A program made the translations under genes and the position numbers. Positions 38,486-47,291 of a DNA stretch of 64,000 nucleotides are shown piece by piece (position 1 is the stretch's first letter; every line of letters begins with the position of its first letter). The stretch spans positions 3,320,001-3,384,000 of the forward strand of contig NZ_JAFBCL010000001.1 in NCBI RefSeq assembly GCF_016907655.1, in the 5' to 3' direction. The notes below the pieces were generated by a model that was not told the origin of the DNA, did no database searches, and saw only the letters and a list, made by a program, of their open reading frames with translations. The DNA comes from Saccharothrix algeriensis. GTDB taxonomy: Bacteria; Actinomycetota; Actinomycetes; Mycobacteriales; Pseudonocardiaceae.

Positions 38486-38687
38486 GCCATCGAGGGTAAG
38501 CGCGCGCCCCGATCAAGGCCGCACCAGGTCCGCCCAACGCGGTCACCCGGAAGTGCGATGACGTCCTCGCGACCGGTGGAATTCACCCCGCTGCGGCCCC
38601 TGGTGGACCTGCGACACCCGGTCGGGCGACTCGGTTCGTGCCATGCTCAAGGCGCAGCGGCATCCGGTCGATCAGGGGTGGGTGGTG

Positions 38688-39257
38688 ATGGCCATGAGCA
38701 GCACAGCACATCGTTACGAGGGTTACACCTTGGACGACTGGGAAGCACTTGAGCCGCGCGAAGGACGTCGCATTGAACTCGTCAACGGCCGGTTCCGCGT
38801 GAGCGCGGCACCGGCGACCCCTCACCAGCGGGTGGCGGATCGGCTGTGCCGGTTCCTCGACGCGGCGGTGGAGCCGCTGGGGTTGGAAGCCATCAGCGCG
38901 ATCGGCGTTCGGGTGGGTCGGATGGGCTACATCCCGGATCTGGTCGTGTGCGAACCCCAGGACGCCACCAGCATCTCCTCCGACACGGTCCGGCTGGTGG
39001 TGGAGGTGCTCTCCCCGTCCACGGCCACGATCGACCGGTTGGAGAAGGCCGCTGCCTACGCGGCGGTCGGCGTCCCGGCGTACTGGCTGGTGGAGCTGCC
39101 GAGGGAAGGGCTGCCGGTGATCCGGTGCAACGCGCTGGACCGGAACGCCTACACCGAGATCGCCGTCGCCGCGCCGGGAGGGCCGGTCGACGTGGAGGTG
39201 GTCGCGGGCGTCCCGGTGAAGCTGGACGTGGACGTGCTGTTCGCGCCCCGGCGGTGA
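38688..39257 (+). CDS. Uma2 family (DUF820) restriction-fold protein
   Basis: 189 residues of the Uma2 family, a PD-(D/E)XK nuclease-like fold common in actinomycetes and cyanobacteria. Shows EGRRIELVNGRF, TPHQRVADRLCRFLD, PDLVVCE, VRLVVEVLSPSTATIDRLEK and AAYAAVGVPAYWLVE. The D, E and K of the nuclease core are present (PDLVV, VEVLS, LEK). Biological role is unproven. ATG 38688 behind AGGGGTGGG is preferred to the earlier in-frame ATG. Confidence 0.83.
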   Translation: MAMSSTAHRYEGYTLDDWEALEPREGRRIELVNGRFRVSAAPATPHQRVADRLCRFLDAAVEPLGLEAISAIGVRVGRMGYIPDLVVCEPQDATSISSDTVRLVVEVLSPSTATIDRLEKAAAYAAVGVPAYWLVELPREGLPVIRCNALDRNAYTEIAVAAPGGPVDVEVVAGVPVKLDVDVLFAPRR

Positions 39258-39286
39258 CCGACCGCGCCGCGCCCCGGGTCACCCGC

Positions 39287-39316
39287 TTCGTCGGGCTTGT
39301 GGTCCGCTGATACCGT
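39287..39316 (+). promoter_or_regulatory. Putative leuS leader promoter
   Basis: TTCGTC (39287-39292) and TACCGT (39311-39316), 18 bp apart. Transcription would start near 39323, at the ATG of the leader peptide, giving a leaderless mRNA. Confidence 0.5.
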
Positions 39317-39323
39317 GAACGCC

Positions 39324-39353
39324 ATGAGCACGGCCCGCCTGCTCCTTATCTAG
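39324..39353 (+). CDS. Leucine leader peptide of leuS
   Basis: ATG AGC ACG GCC CGC CTG CTC CTT ATC TAG encodes the 9-residue M-S-T-A-R-L-L-L-I. Three consecutive leucine codons, one (CTT) rare at this GC content, precede two mutually exclusive hairpins and leuS. This is the layout of ribosome-mediated attenuation: shortage of charged tRNA-Leu stalls the ribosome and prevents termination. Confidence 0.72.
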   Translation: MSTARLLLI

Positions 39354-39418
39354 CCGCGCGGACCCTCGTAGACGGGGTCGGCGCGGCAACCCCTCATGCC
39401 CGTCTGGGCTGGGGGGTT
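39354..39418 (+). promoter_or_regulatory. Attenuator hairpins upstream of leuS
   Basis: Hairpin 1 (39354-39386) pairs CCGCGC and GACCC with GGGTC and GCGCGG. Hairpin 2 (39388-39418) pairs AACCCC with GGGGTT around an inner GCCC/GGGC stem and ends in TTTC, a terminator. GGGGT at 39374-39378 can instead pair with ACCCC at 39389-39393, so an antiterminator form is possible. leuS begins about 40 nt after. Confidence 0.7.
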
Positions 39419-39459
39419 TCGTCATGTCAGGGGCCGGCAATCGAAAGGGACAACCGGAG

Positions 39460-42252
39460 ATGAGCCCGGAGATGAGCACCGACGCGGCGGCCGAGACGCC
39501 CGCCTTCCGCTACACCGCCGAACTGGCCGGTGAGATCGAGCAGCGGTGGCAACGGGAGTGGGAGGAGCGCGGCACGTTCCACGCGCCCAACCCGGTCGGC
39601 CCGCTCCGGGGCGACGTGCCGGCCGACAAGCTGTTCGTGCAGGACATGTTCCCCTACCCGTCGGGCTCGGGGCTGCACGTCGGGCACCCGCTGGGCTTCA
39701 TCGGCACCGACGTGTTCGCCCGGTACCACCGGATGACCGGCCGCAACGTGCTGCACACCATGGGCTTCGACGCGTTCGGCCTGCCCGCCGAGCAGTACGC
39801 CGTGCAGACCGGGAAGCACCCGCGCGAGACCACCGAGGAGAACATCCGGACCTACCTGCGGCAGATCCGCCGGGTGGGCCTGGGCCACGACGAGCGCCGC
39901 CGGATCTCCACGATCGACCCCGGCTACTACAAGTGGACCCAGTGGATCTTCCTGCAGGTCTTCGACTCCTGGTACGACGAGCGGGCCGGCCGGGCGCGGC
40001 CGATCGCCGAGCTGGAGGCCGAGTTCGCGCGGGGCGCGCGGCCCACGCCGGACGGCCGAGCCTGGGACGCGCTGTCCCCGGCCGAGCGGCAGGGGGTGCT
40101 GGGCGAGCACCGGCTGGCCTACCTGTCCGAGGCGCCGGTGAACTGGTGCCCCGGCCTGGGCACGGTGCTGGCGAACGAGGAGGTCACCGCCGACGGCCGC
40201 AGCGAGCGCGGCAACTTCCCGGTGTTCCGCCGGTCGCTGCGCCAGTGGATGATGCGGATCACCGCGTACGCGGACCGCCTGATCGACGACCTGGACCGGC
40301 TGGACTGGCCGGAGAAGGTCAAGTCGATGCAGCGCAACTGGATCGGCCGGTCGCACGGCGCGCGGGTCCGGTTCGCCGTCGGCGACCGGGACGTCGAGGT
40401 GTTCACCACGCGGCCGGACACGCTGTTCGGCGCGACGTACCTGGTGCTGGCCCCGGAGCACCCGCTGGTCGACGCGATCGCGACGCCGGAGCACGCCGAC
40501 GCGATCGCCGCCTACCGCCGCGAGGTCTCCCGCAAGTCGGAGCTGGACCGCCAGGAGAACAAGGACAAGACCGGCGTCTTCACCGGCGCGCGCGCCGTGA
40601 ACCCGGTGAACGGCGCGGAGATCCCGGTCTACGTCGCCGACTACGTGCTGATGGGCTACGGCACGGGCGCGATCATGGCGGTGCCCGGCCAGGACCAGCG
40701 GGACTGGGACTTCGCCAAGGCGTTCGACCTGCCGATCATCCGGACCGTGCAGCCGGCCGAGGGCTTCGAGGGCGAGGCGTACACCGGCGCCGGCCCGGCG
40801 ATCAACTCGGGCTTCCTGGACGGCCTGGACGTCGACGAGGCCAAGAAGGCGATCATCGCGTGGCTGGAGGAGCACGGCCGCGGCGAGGGCACCGTGCAGT
40901 TCAAGCTGCGCGACTGGCTGTTCTCCCGCCAGCGGTACTGGGGCGAGCCGTTCCCGATCGTCTACGACGAGGACGGCACGCCGGTCGCCGTGCCCGAGTC
41001 GATGCTGCCGATCGAGCTGCCCGACGTGGACGACTACTCGCCGCGGACGTTCGACCCCGACGACGCGAACTCCGAGCCGTCGCCTCCGCTGTCCCGCGCC
41101 GCCGACTGGGTGGAGGTGGAGCTGGACCTGGGCGACGGGCGGAAGAAGTACCGCCGCGAGACCAACACGATGCCCAACTGGGCCGGTTCCTGCTGGTACC
41201 AGCTGCGCTACGTCGACCCGACGGAGACCGAGCGGTTCGTCAACGCCGAGAACGAGCGCTACTGGCTGGGGCCGCGCACGGCCGAGCACGGCGCGAACGA
41301 CCCCGGCGGCGTCGACCTGTACATCGGCGGTGTCGAGCACGCGGTGCTGCACCTGCTGTACGCGCGGTTCTGGCAGAAGGTGCTGTTCGACCTGGGCCAC
41401 GTGTCCGGCGACGAGCCGTACCGGCGGCTGTTCAACCAGGGCTACATCGAGGCTTACGCCTACAGCGACGCGCGCGGCGCGTACGTCCCCGCCGAGGGGG
41501 TCGAGGAGCGCGACGGCAAGTTCTTCTTCGAGGGCGAGGAGGTGCGGCGCGAGTACGGCAAGATGGGCAAGAGCCTGAAGAACGTCGTGACGCCGGACGA
41601 GATGTGCGCCCGCTACGGCGCGGACACGTTCCGCCTGTACGAGATGTCCATGGGCCCGATGGACGTGTCGCGCCCGTGGGCGACGAAGGACGTCGTCGGC
41701 GCGCAGCGGTTCCTGCAGCGCCTGTGGCGCAACCTGGTCGACGAGGAGACCGGCGAGCTGCGGGTGGTGGACGAGGAGCCGTCGGAGGAAGCGCTGCGGC
41801 TGCTGCACAGGACGATCGCCGGCGTGCACGACGACTACGGCAACCTGCGCTACAACACGGCGGGCGCGAAGCTGATCGAGCTGAACAACTTCGTCACCAA
41901 GCACCACGCCGGCGGTGCGCCGCGGGCGCTGGCCGAGCCGATGGTGCTGCTGCTGGCCCCGCTGGCGCCGCACGTGGCCGAGGAGCTGTGGGCGAAGCTG
42001 GGCCACGCCGAGTCGCTGGCCCACGGCCCGTTCCCGCGGGCCGACGAGAAGTACCTGGTGGAGGACTCGGTGGAGTACCCGATCCAGGTCAACGGCAAGG
42101 TGAAGGCCCGCGTGGTGGTGGCCGCGTCGGCGTCGCAGGACGAGGTGAAGGCGGCGGCGCTCGCCGAGGGGAAGGTCGCCGAGCTGCTGGGCGGCGCCGC
42201 GCCGCGGAAGGTGATCGTCGTGCCGGGCCGCCTGGTCAACGTGGTGCTGTAG
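39460..42252 (+). CDS. leuS: Leucyl-tRNA synthetase
   Basis: Class Ia synthetase that charges tRNA-Leu, about 930 residues. HIGH motif is HVGH (residues 73-76), the editing domain contains [20 protein letters not shown] and [11 protein letters not shown], and KMSKS appears as KMGKSLKN. C-terminal [11 protein letters not shown] is typical. Start ATG 39460 follows GAAAGGGA; the in-frame ATG 39424 sits directly on the terminator and ATG 39472 is also possible. Controlled by the leucine leader upstream. Confidence 0.96.
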   Translation: MSPEMSTDAAAETPAFRYTAELAGEIEQRWQREWEERGTFHAPNPVGPLRGDVPADKLFVQDMFPYPSGSGLHVGHPLGFIGTDVFARYHRMTGRNVLHTMGFDAFGLPAEQYAVQTGKHPRETTEENIRTYLRQIRRVGLGHDERRRISTIDPGYYKWTQWIFLQVFDSWYDERAGRARPIAELEAEFARGARPTPDGRAWDALSPAERQGVLGEHRLAYLSEAPVNWCPGLGTVLANEEVTADGRSERGNFPVFRRSLRQWMMRITAYADRLIDDLDRLDWPEKVKSMQRNWIGRSHGARVRFAVGDRDVEVFTTRPDTLFGATYLVLAPEHPLVDAIATPEHADAIAAYRREVSRKSELDRQENKDKTGVFTGARAVNPVNGAEIPVYVADYVLMGYGTGAIMAVPGQDQRDWDFAKAFDLPIIRTVQPAEGFEGEAYTGAGPAINSGFLDGLDVDEAKKAIIAWLEEHGRGEGTVQFKLRDWLFSRQRYWGEPFPIVYDEDGTPVAVPESMLPIELPDVDDYSPRTFDPDDANSEPSPPLSRAADWVEVELDLGDGRKKYRRETNTMPNWAGSCWYQLRYVDPTETERFVNAENERYWLGPRTAEHGANDPGGVDLYIGGVEHAVLHLLYARFWQKVLFDLGHVSGDEPYRRLFNQGYIEAYAYSDARGAYVPAEGVEERDGKFFFEGEEVRREYGKMGKSLKNVVTPDEMCARYGADTFRLYEMSMGPMDVSRPWATKDVVGAQRFLQRLWRNLVDEETGELRVVDEEPSEEALRLLHRTIAGVHDDYGNLRYNTAGAKLIELNNFVTKHHAGGAPRALAEPMVLLLAPLAPHVAEELWAKLGHAESLAHGPFPRADEKYLVEDSVEYPIQVNGKVKARVVVAASASQDEVKAAALAEGKVAELLGGAAPRKVIVVPGRLVNVVL

Positions 42253-42260
42253 CGGTCGGC

Positions 42261-42287
42261 GGGGCCGCCCCGGCGCGGGGCGGCCCC
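42261..42287. terminator. Bidirectional terminator between leuS and tetR
   Basis: GGGGCCGCCCC and GGGGCGGCCCC with a 5-nt loop, between convergent genes. Confidence 0.7.
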
Positions 42288-42294
42288 ACCGGGC

Positions 42295-43035
42295 TCACGG
42301 GTCGGCGAGGCCGAGGCCGCCCATGATCTCGGCGAGCATCGAGTCGAACATCGGCTCGGGGTTGGACACGGCGAACGGGAAGCGGCCGAACACCTCCAGC
42401 GCCACGTGCCCGTAGAGCCGCACCCACGACTGGGTGATGTGGTAGACCGCGCTGAGCGGCAGCCGGTCGACGTCGGCGTGGCCGCCGCGCGCGCCGACCG
42501 TGTCGACCAGGATGCGCCGGAACGCCTCCAGGTCGGCGTGCAGGCCCTCCGGCACGTCCTGCTCCTGCGCCCCGGTCATCGGGTGGCTCGCGATGAGCCG
42601 GCCCGCGACCTCCAGGAACACCCGCCCGAACTGGTCGCCGACCTGCTGGTCGGCGTCGGGCGCGCACGTGCCGAGGGTGTCCTCGGTGGAGGCGAACACC
42701 AGGGCGAACTCCTGCGGGTGCGCCAGCGCCCAGCGGCGGAAGCCCCGGCACACGGCGTGGACCTGCGCGGTGACGTCGTCGTCCGGGATGGCGGCGAGGT
42801 CGTCGTCGAGTTCGCTCGCGAGGTCGGTGCAGATGTCGTCGGCGAGGTGGTGGAGCAGGTCCTCGCGCGAGTCGTAGTACCGGTAGAGCGCCGGCGCGGT
42901 GATGCCCATCTCCCGGGCGATGGCGCGCAGGGTGACCGCGTCCCGGCCGTTCGCCACGAGGAGGGCACGTGCCTGCCGACGGATGTCACGCTCCGTCTCG
43001 GCGCGCAGCCGCTCGCGGCGGGTGGCCTGCGTCAT
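42295..43035 (-). CDS. TetR family transcriptional regulator
   Basis: 246-residue repressor. DNA-binding domain about residues 12-60 (AETERDIRRQARALLVANGR, VTLRAIAREMGITAPALYRYYDS). The C-terminal ligand domain resembles the WHG/TetR_C_13 type (HAVCRGFRRWALAHPQEFAL). Divergent from the MMPL transporter gene, with two operator-like palindromes between them. It probably represses both genes until a lipophilic ligand binds. Confidence 0.87.
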   Translation of the reverse strand: MTQATRRERLRAETERDIRRQARALLVANGRDAVTLRAIAREMGITAPALYRYYDSREDLLHHLADDICTDLASELDDDLAAIPDDDVTAQVHAVCRGFRRWALAHPQEFALVFASTEDTLGTCAPDADQQVGDQFGRVFLEVAGRLIASHPMTGAQEQDVPEGLHADLEAFRRILVDTVGARGGHADVDRLPLSAVYHITQSWVRLYGHVALEVFGRFPFAVSNPEPMFDSMLAEIMGGLGLADP

Positions 43036-43053
43036 ATGTCACCCCATCGGGTT

Positions 43054-43107
43054 GTAAACGGTGTTCACCGCGCGTACGGTCGGGCACAACCAGTGAACGG
43101 TGTTCAC
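43054..43107. promoter_or_regulatory. Two TetR operators in the tetR-mmpL divergent promoter
   Basis: GTGAACGGTGTTCAC (43093-43107) is a perfect 6-3-6 palindrome; GTAAACGGTGTTCAC (43054-43068) differs at one base. Centres are 39 bp apart. A TTGACG (43113-43118) and TAACGC lie just to the right for the transporter gene. Confidence 0.82.
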
Positions 43108-43157
43108 AACAGTTGACGCCTTTCACGTCACCGTAACGCATCAGCCTGGGAGGACGC

Positions 43158-45269
43158 GTGTTCGCGAACTGGGGATCGCTGGCGTACCGCCGCCGATGGG
43201 TGGTGTTGATCGCGACGGTGGTGCTGGCGGTGGCCGGTGGTGTGTGGGGCCTCGGCGTGTTCGACAAGCTCAGCCAAGGCGGCTACGACGCGCCGGCCAG
43301 CGAGTCGGCGCGCGCGAACCAGGCGGCGCAGGACGCGTTCGGCCGTCAGGGCGGCGACGTGGTCGTCGTCTACGACACCGTCGACCCCGAGCAGCTGCGC
43401 AGGATCGGCGACCGGCTCTCCGGCCTGCCCTCCGACGCGGTGCTCCAGGTGCAGCCGCCGTTCCCGTCGCCCGAGGCCGGCAAGTCGCTGGTCTCGATCA
43501 CGCTGCGCGGCAGCGACTCGAACACGCACGTCAAGCAGTACGAGCGGATCGCCGACCAGCTCTCCGTGGACGGGGTGGCCGACCAGGTCGGCGGGCTCGT
43601 GCCGACCCAGAAGGCCATCAACGACATGTCGTCGTCGGACCTGACCAAGGCCGAGGCGGTGTCGCTGCCGATCGTGCTGGTGCTGCTGGTGATCATCTTC
43701 GGCGGCCTGGTCGCGGCGTCCCTGCCGGTCCTGGTCGGCGGCCTCGCCATCGCGGGCTCGCTGGGCGTGCTGCACGCCATCTCGTTCGGCGCTGAGGTCA
43801 ACTCGTTCGCCGTCAACGTCGCCAGCCTGCTCGGCCTGGGCATGGCGATCGACTACGGGCTGTTCATGGTCGGGCGCTTCCGGGAGGAGCTGGCGGCCGG
43901 CCGCGGCACCGAGGACGCGGTGCGGCGGACCGTCATGTCCGCCGGCCGCACCGTCGTGTTCTCCGCGACGCTGCTGGTCATCGCGCTGTCCGGGCTGCTG
44001 CTGTTCCCGCACGGGTTCCTCAAGTCCCTCAGCTACGGCGGCATGTCGGCGGTCGCGATCGCCGCGGTGGTGTCGCTGACCCTGCTGCCCGCGCTGCTGG
44101 GCGTCCTCGGGCACCGCGTCGACAAGCTCGCCCTGCCGTGGCGCAAGCGCCGCGGCGCGCCGTCGGAGGAGGGCTGGCGGCGGCTGGCGGGCCGGGTGAT
44201 GCGGCGGCCGGTGCTGTTCGCGGTGCCGATCGTGGCCGTGCTGGTGGCGCTCGGCGCGCCGTTCCTGGGCGTGCGGTTCGGCGAGGTCACCGAGAAGGTG
44301 CTGCCCGAGGGCAACCCCGTGCGGGTGGCCGCCGAGACGATCAACGAGGACTTCTCCGGCGTCGCGACCGGTGGGCTCAGGATCGTGCTCACCGGCGACC
44401 CGTCGAGCGCCGACGTGCAGGCGTTCGCGGCGCGGGTCGCCGACGTGCCCGGTGTCGGCGAGGCGCGGGTCGCGGCCGAGCCGAAGGGCGGCGCGTGGCT
44501 GCTCAACGCGGGCTTGGAGCAGGACGCGCTGAGCGAGGAGTCCAAGCGGGCGCTGCGGGAGGTCCGGGAGCTGGACGGGCCGGGGTCGGCCGAGGTGCTG
44601 GTCGGCGGCAGCACGGCGGTGGTGTCCGACAGCCTCGACGCGATCAAGGACAAGCTGCCCTGGATGGTGCTGCTCCTGGTCGGCGCGACGTTCGTGCTGA
44701 TGTTCCTGGCGTTCGGGTCGGTCCTGCTGCCGATCAAGGCGGTCGTGGTCAGCGCGCTGTCGCTGTCGGCCACGTTCGGCGTGCTGGTGTGGGTGTTCCA
44801 GGAGGGCCACGGCGCGTCGCTGCTGGGCGTGACGCCCGCGCCGCTCGAATCCGGGATCGTGGTGCTGATGGCGGCCATGGTGTTCGGGCTGTCCACCGAC
44901 TACGAGGTGTTCCTGCTGTCGCGCATGGTCGAGGCGCGCGGGCGCGGCGCGACCACCGAGGAGGCCGTGACGGCGGGCCTGGCCAAGACCGGCCGGGTGA
45001 TCACCGCGGCGGCGCTGCTGCTGATCGTGGTGACCGGCGCGTTCGCGTTCTCGCAGATCACGATGATGCGGTTCGTCGGCGTCGGCATGATCCTGGCGCT
45101 GGCGCTGGACGCGACCGTGGTGCGGATGCTGCTGGTGCCGGCCGTGCTGAAGCTGCTGGGCGACGCGGCGTGGTGGGCGCCCGGCCCGCTGCGCCGGATC
45201 CAGCAGCGGATGGCGATTCACGAGGACGCGCCGCCGGCGGAGGAGGAGAAGGTGCCGGCCCGGGTTTAG
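43158..45269 (+). CDS. MMPL family transporter
   Basis: 703-residue RND-superfamily exporter of the MmpL/actinorhodin-type class, about 12 helices in two six-helix halves with large outer loops (about 40-170 and 380-505). Proton-relay motifs GLGMAIDYGLFMVGRFREEL and GLSTDYEVFLLSRMVE are intact. Exports lipids or hydrophobic compounds. GTG 43158 behind GGGAGGA. Controlled by the divergent TetR gene. An intrinsic terminator follows. Confidence 0.92.
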   Translation: MFANWGSLAYRRRWVVLIATVVLAVAGGVWGLGVFDKLSQGGYDAPASESARANQAAQDAFGRQGGDVVVVYDTVDPEQLRRIGDRLSGLPSDAVLQVQPPFPSPEAGKSLVSITLRGSDSNTHVKQYERIADQLSVDGVADQVGGLVPTQKAINDMSSSDLTKAEAVSLPIVLVLLVIIFGGLVAASLPVLVGGLAIAGSLGVLHAISFGAEVNSFAVNVASLLGLGMAIDYGLFMVGRFREELAAGRGTEDAVRRTVMSAGRTVVFSATLLVIALSGLLLFPHGFLKSLSYGGMSAVAIAAVVSLTLLPALLGVLGHRVDKLALPWRKRRGAPSEEGWRRLAGRVMRRPVLFAVPIVAVLVALGAPFLGVRFGEVTEKVLPEGNPVRVAAETINEDFSGVATGGLRIVLTGDPSSADVQAFAARVADVPGVGEARVAAEPKGGAWLLNAGLEQDALSEESKRALREVRELDGPGSAEVLVGGSTAVVSDSLDAIKDKLPWMVLLLVGATFVLMFLAFGSVLLPIKAVVVSALSLSATFGVLVWVFQEGHGASLLGVTPAPLESGIVVLMAAMVFGLSTDYEVFLLSRMVEARGRGATTEEAVTAGLAKTGRVITAAALLLIVVTGAFAFSQITMMRFVGVGMILALALDATVVRMLLVPAVLKLLGDAAWWAPGPLRRIQQRMAIHEDAPPAEEEKVPARV

Positions 45270-45310
45270 GGGCGGGCGCCGGGGTCCGCTTTCGCGGCTT
45301 CGACTCGTGG

Positions 45311-45352
45311 GTGCGGCACCTTTGCGCTTCGCGCGGGGGTGCCGCACTTTTT
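45311..45352 (+). terminator. Intrinsic terminator after mmpL
   Basis: GTGCGGCACC (45311-45320) pairs with GGTGCCGCAC (45338-45347) and is followed by TTTTT. A classic rho-independent terminator, the best in the window. Confidence 0.88.
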
Positions 45353-45360
45353 GCGCTTCG

Positions 45361-45480
45361 CACGCGGGGCGGTGCACCTCGCGCGCTCCTCACCCGGGGC
45401 GGTGCACCTCGCGCGCCCGCACGCGGCGATGGCGCACCTCGTGCGCTTTGCGCACAGCGGTGGTGCACCTCGTGCGCACA
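45361..45480 (+). repeat. Diverged tandem repeats of about 30 bp
   Basis: Four units of about 30 bp sharing GGTGCACCTCGCGCGC-like cores (GGGCGGTGCACCTCGCGCGC twice, then GGCGCACCTCGTGCGC and GGTGCACCTCGTGCGC). An open frame through them (45339-45755) encodes only repetitive peptide and no known domain. Confidence 0.8.
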
Positions 45481-45491
45481 CCGGTGTCTTC

Positions 45492-45620
45492 GTGTTCTCC
45501 TCCCCGTACGGCCTGGGCGCAGCCCGATCGCATTTGTCGGGGGGTGTCAAGCACGCTCTTCGCTTGACACCCCCCGACAAATGCGATTGCCTTCGGCAGG
45601 CCGTGCGGGGAGAAGAACAC
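45492..45620. repeat. Palindromic element A (129 bp)
   Basis: Inner perfect 26-bp arms (45527-45552 and 45562-45587; ATCGCATTTGTCGGGGGG then TGTCAAGC) with a 9-nt loop. Outer 24-bp arms (45492-45515 and 45597-45620) match at 22 positions; spacers are 9-11 nt. Same plan as element B, in the opposite orientation. Confidence 0.9.
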
Positions 45621-45809
45621 GACCGCTCTTGCTTTTTCTCCTCCTTGGGGGCCTCTCGGCCGCTCTTCATACTTGGGTCGCGCACCGAGCCGGGTAAGAA
45701 CTGGTGCGGTACGGATCCAATTGGTGCTGTACCGATCGAGGCTGAAGAGCTTTAAAGAGTCCTCGCCGGACAGGCAGGCCGCCAAGGAGAAGGAAAAGAA
45801 ACAGCGGTC

Positions 45810-45932
45810 GTGTTCCCCCCGCATGACCTGTCAAAGACGACCATGCTTTTCTGGGGGGTGCAAGCGAAAAGCGTGCTTGCACCCCCCAGAAAAGCATGGT
45901 AGCCCTCCGGGCAGGCCATACGGGGAGAACAC
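45810..45932. repeat. Palindromic element B (123 bp)
   Basis: Inner perfect 26-bp arms (45840-45865 and 45875-45900; ACCATGCTTTTCTGGGGGG then TGCAAGC) with a 9-nt loop that is the near-complement (8 of 9) of loop A. Outer 21-bp arms (45810-45830 and 45912-45932) match at 18 positions and resemble those of A. Flanks 45615-45660 and 45770-45815 are also inverted copies of each other. Confidence 0.9.
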
Positions 45933-46021
45933 GAAGGCACCGGTCTGCACGGGGGCGTGCCGAAAACCCGGAGCCGGGTGTGCGGCCCGAGAGTGGAAAG
46001 CGTGAGCCGGTTCGGGGTGGG

Positions 46022-47011
46022 TCAGGGCTCGAAGGCCACGGCTGTGGCGTCGAAGTCCTGGCCGTCGGTGTCCAGGCCGCTGAGGTGGAACGTGGCCAGT
46101 TCCGAGTCGTCGGCGCTGTCCAGCACGACGGCCTTGCCACCGGCGGCCAGGAAGACCCGGCGGTCGCCTGGCGGCACGGCCAGGCCGCGTGCTCGGAAGT
46201 CCACCTCCCGGGTGGTGCGGGTGGTGGTGTCCAGCACGGCGACGCCCCGGTCCAGGGCCACGTAGACGCGCCTGCCGTCCGGGGTGACGGCGACGGCCCC
46301 CGCGCCCTTGCCGATCGGGGCGGTCCAGCGGACCCGCCTGGTCGTGGTGTCGATCGCGGTCACCGAGCCCTCCTCGTCGGGCAGGGTGAGGGAGCTGACG
46401 TAGACCTCCCGCCCGTTCGGGGCGACGGCGACGTGCTGCGGCAGGCCGCCCACCGCCACCGTCGTGATCGCGGTGGCCGACCTGGTGTCCAGGACGCTGA
46501 CCGTGCCGTCCTGGGTGTTGGCGACGTAGAGCTCCCGGCCGTCCGGGGTGACCGCGATGCCCTGCGGCTGCCTGCCCACCGGGATGGTGGCGATCAACCG
46601 GAACTGCTCCGGGTCGACCACCCCGACGACGTTGCCGCCCGTGACGTACAGGCGCTCGCCGTCCGGCCGGAGGACGACCTGCGCGAGCTGCGCGCCGGTC
46701 CGGATGCGGCCGACCACGCCCTTGCCCGGGTCGACCGCCGTGATCACACCGGACCAGCCGTTGACCACGTAGACCCGCCCGCCCCCCGGCTCGACGGCCG
46801 CGCCGGTGGCCCACGCCCCGGTGTCCGCGCGGGCCACGACCGTGCCGTCGGAGGTGTCGAGCACCTGGAGCTGCCCGCTGCGGCCGACCACGTAGGCGCG
46901 CGGGGCCGCCCGGCCGGCGGCGGTCAGCACGGCCGGGCCGGGGACCTGCGTGGTGATCAGCGAGCAGACGAGCAGGGCCGCGACACCGAGGACCACTCGC
47001 CTTGGGGACAT
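46022..47011 (-). CDS. Secreted YVTN/NHL-type beta-propeller protein
   Basis: 329 residues. Signal peptide MSPRRVVLGVAALLVCSLIT, then about seven blades with repeats such as VTPDGRELYVANTQDGTVSV, VAPNGREVYVSS and VTPDGRRVYVAL. No enzyme motif; a binding or scaffold role outside the cell is likely. Start ATG 47011 begins the signal peptide; the longer frame upstream has no homology. Its 3' side faces the palindrome locus. The 280-bp gap upstream (47012-47291) holds an imperfect ACCACC/GGTGGT hairpin and no gene. Confidence 0.85.
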   Translation of the reverse strand: MSPRRVVLGVAALLVCSLITTQVPGPAVLTAAGRAAPRAYVVGRSGQLQVLDTSDGTVVARADTGAWATGAAVEPGGGRVYVVNGWSGVITAVDPGKGVVGRIRTGAQLAQVVLRPDGERLYVTGGNVVGVVDPEQFRLIATIPVGRQPQGIAVTPDGRELYVANTQDGTVSVLDTRSATAITTVAVGGLPQHVAVAPNGREVYVSSLTLPDEEGSVTAIDTTTRRVRWTAPIGKGAGAVAVTPDGRRVYVALDRGVAVLDTTTRTTREVDFRARGLAVPPGDRRVFLAAGGKAVVLDSADDSELATFHLSGLDTDGQDFDATAVAFEP

Positions 47012-47291
47012 GCGCGAATAGCAACACCCCTGGCGGCGGCCTTCCACTTCACAGCCACCGGCGGGTGATTTCTTCGCCGGACCGGGTGATTCTCCGGGGA
47101 TCGGGTGAGTCGTCTGCCGCCCGCGACGGCGGAGCGGGCGGCAGCCCGCCTGTGTGCCCGGCGCCGGTCGCTCGGGGGGCGAAACGACCGACGCCGGACC
47201 CCTGCCGGTGCGTTGCACCGGTGGTCTGCGCCCCGACGACGTAGAACTACCACCAGGTTGACGCAAAGCGGGTGGTTTTGGATCCCGACAG

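Noticed and set aside
45339..45755. 138-codon frame through the repeat locus
   Set aside because: It crosses the terminator, the 30-bp repeats and palindrome A, with peptide composition dictated by the repeats. No start signal or homologue recognised.
45270..46021. Autonomous insertion sequence at the palindrome locus
   Set aside because: No transposase-like frame or target duplication was seen; only the structured repeats can be supported.
46022..47266. Longer form of the beta-propeller protein starting at 47266
   Set aside because: It would bury the clear signal peptide at 47011 behind 85 unrelated residues.
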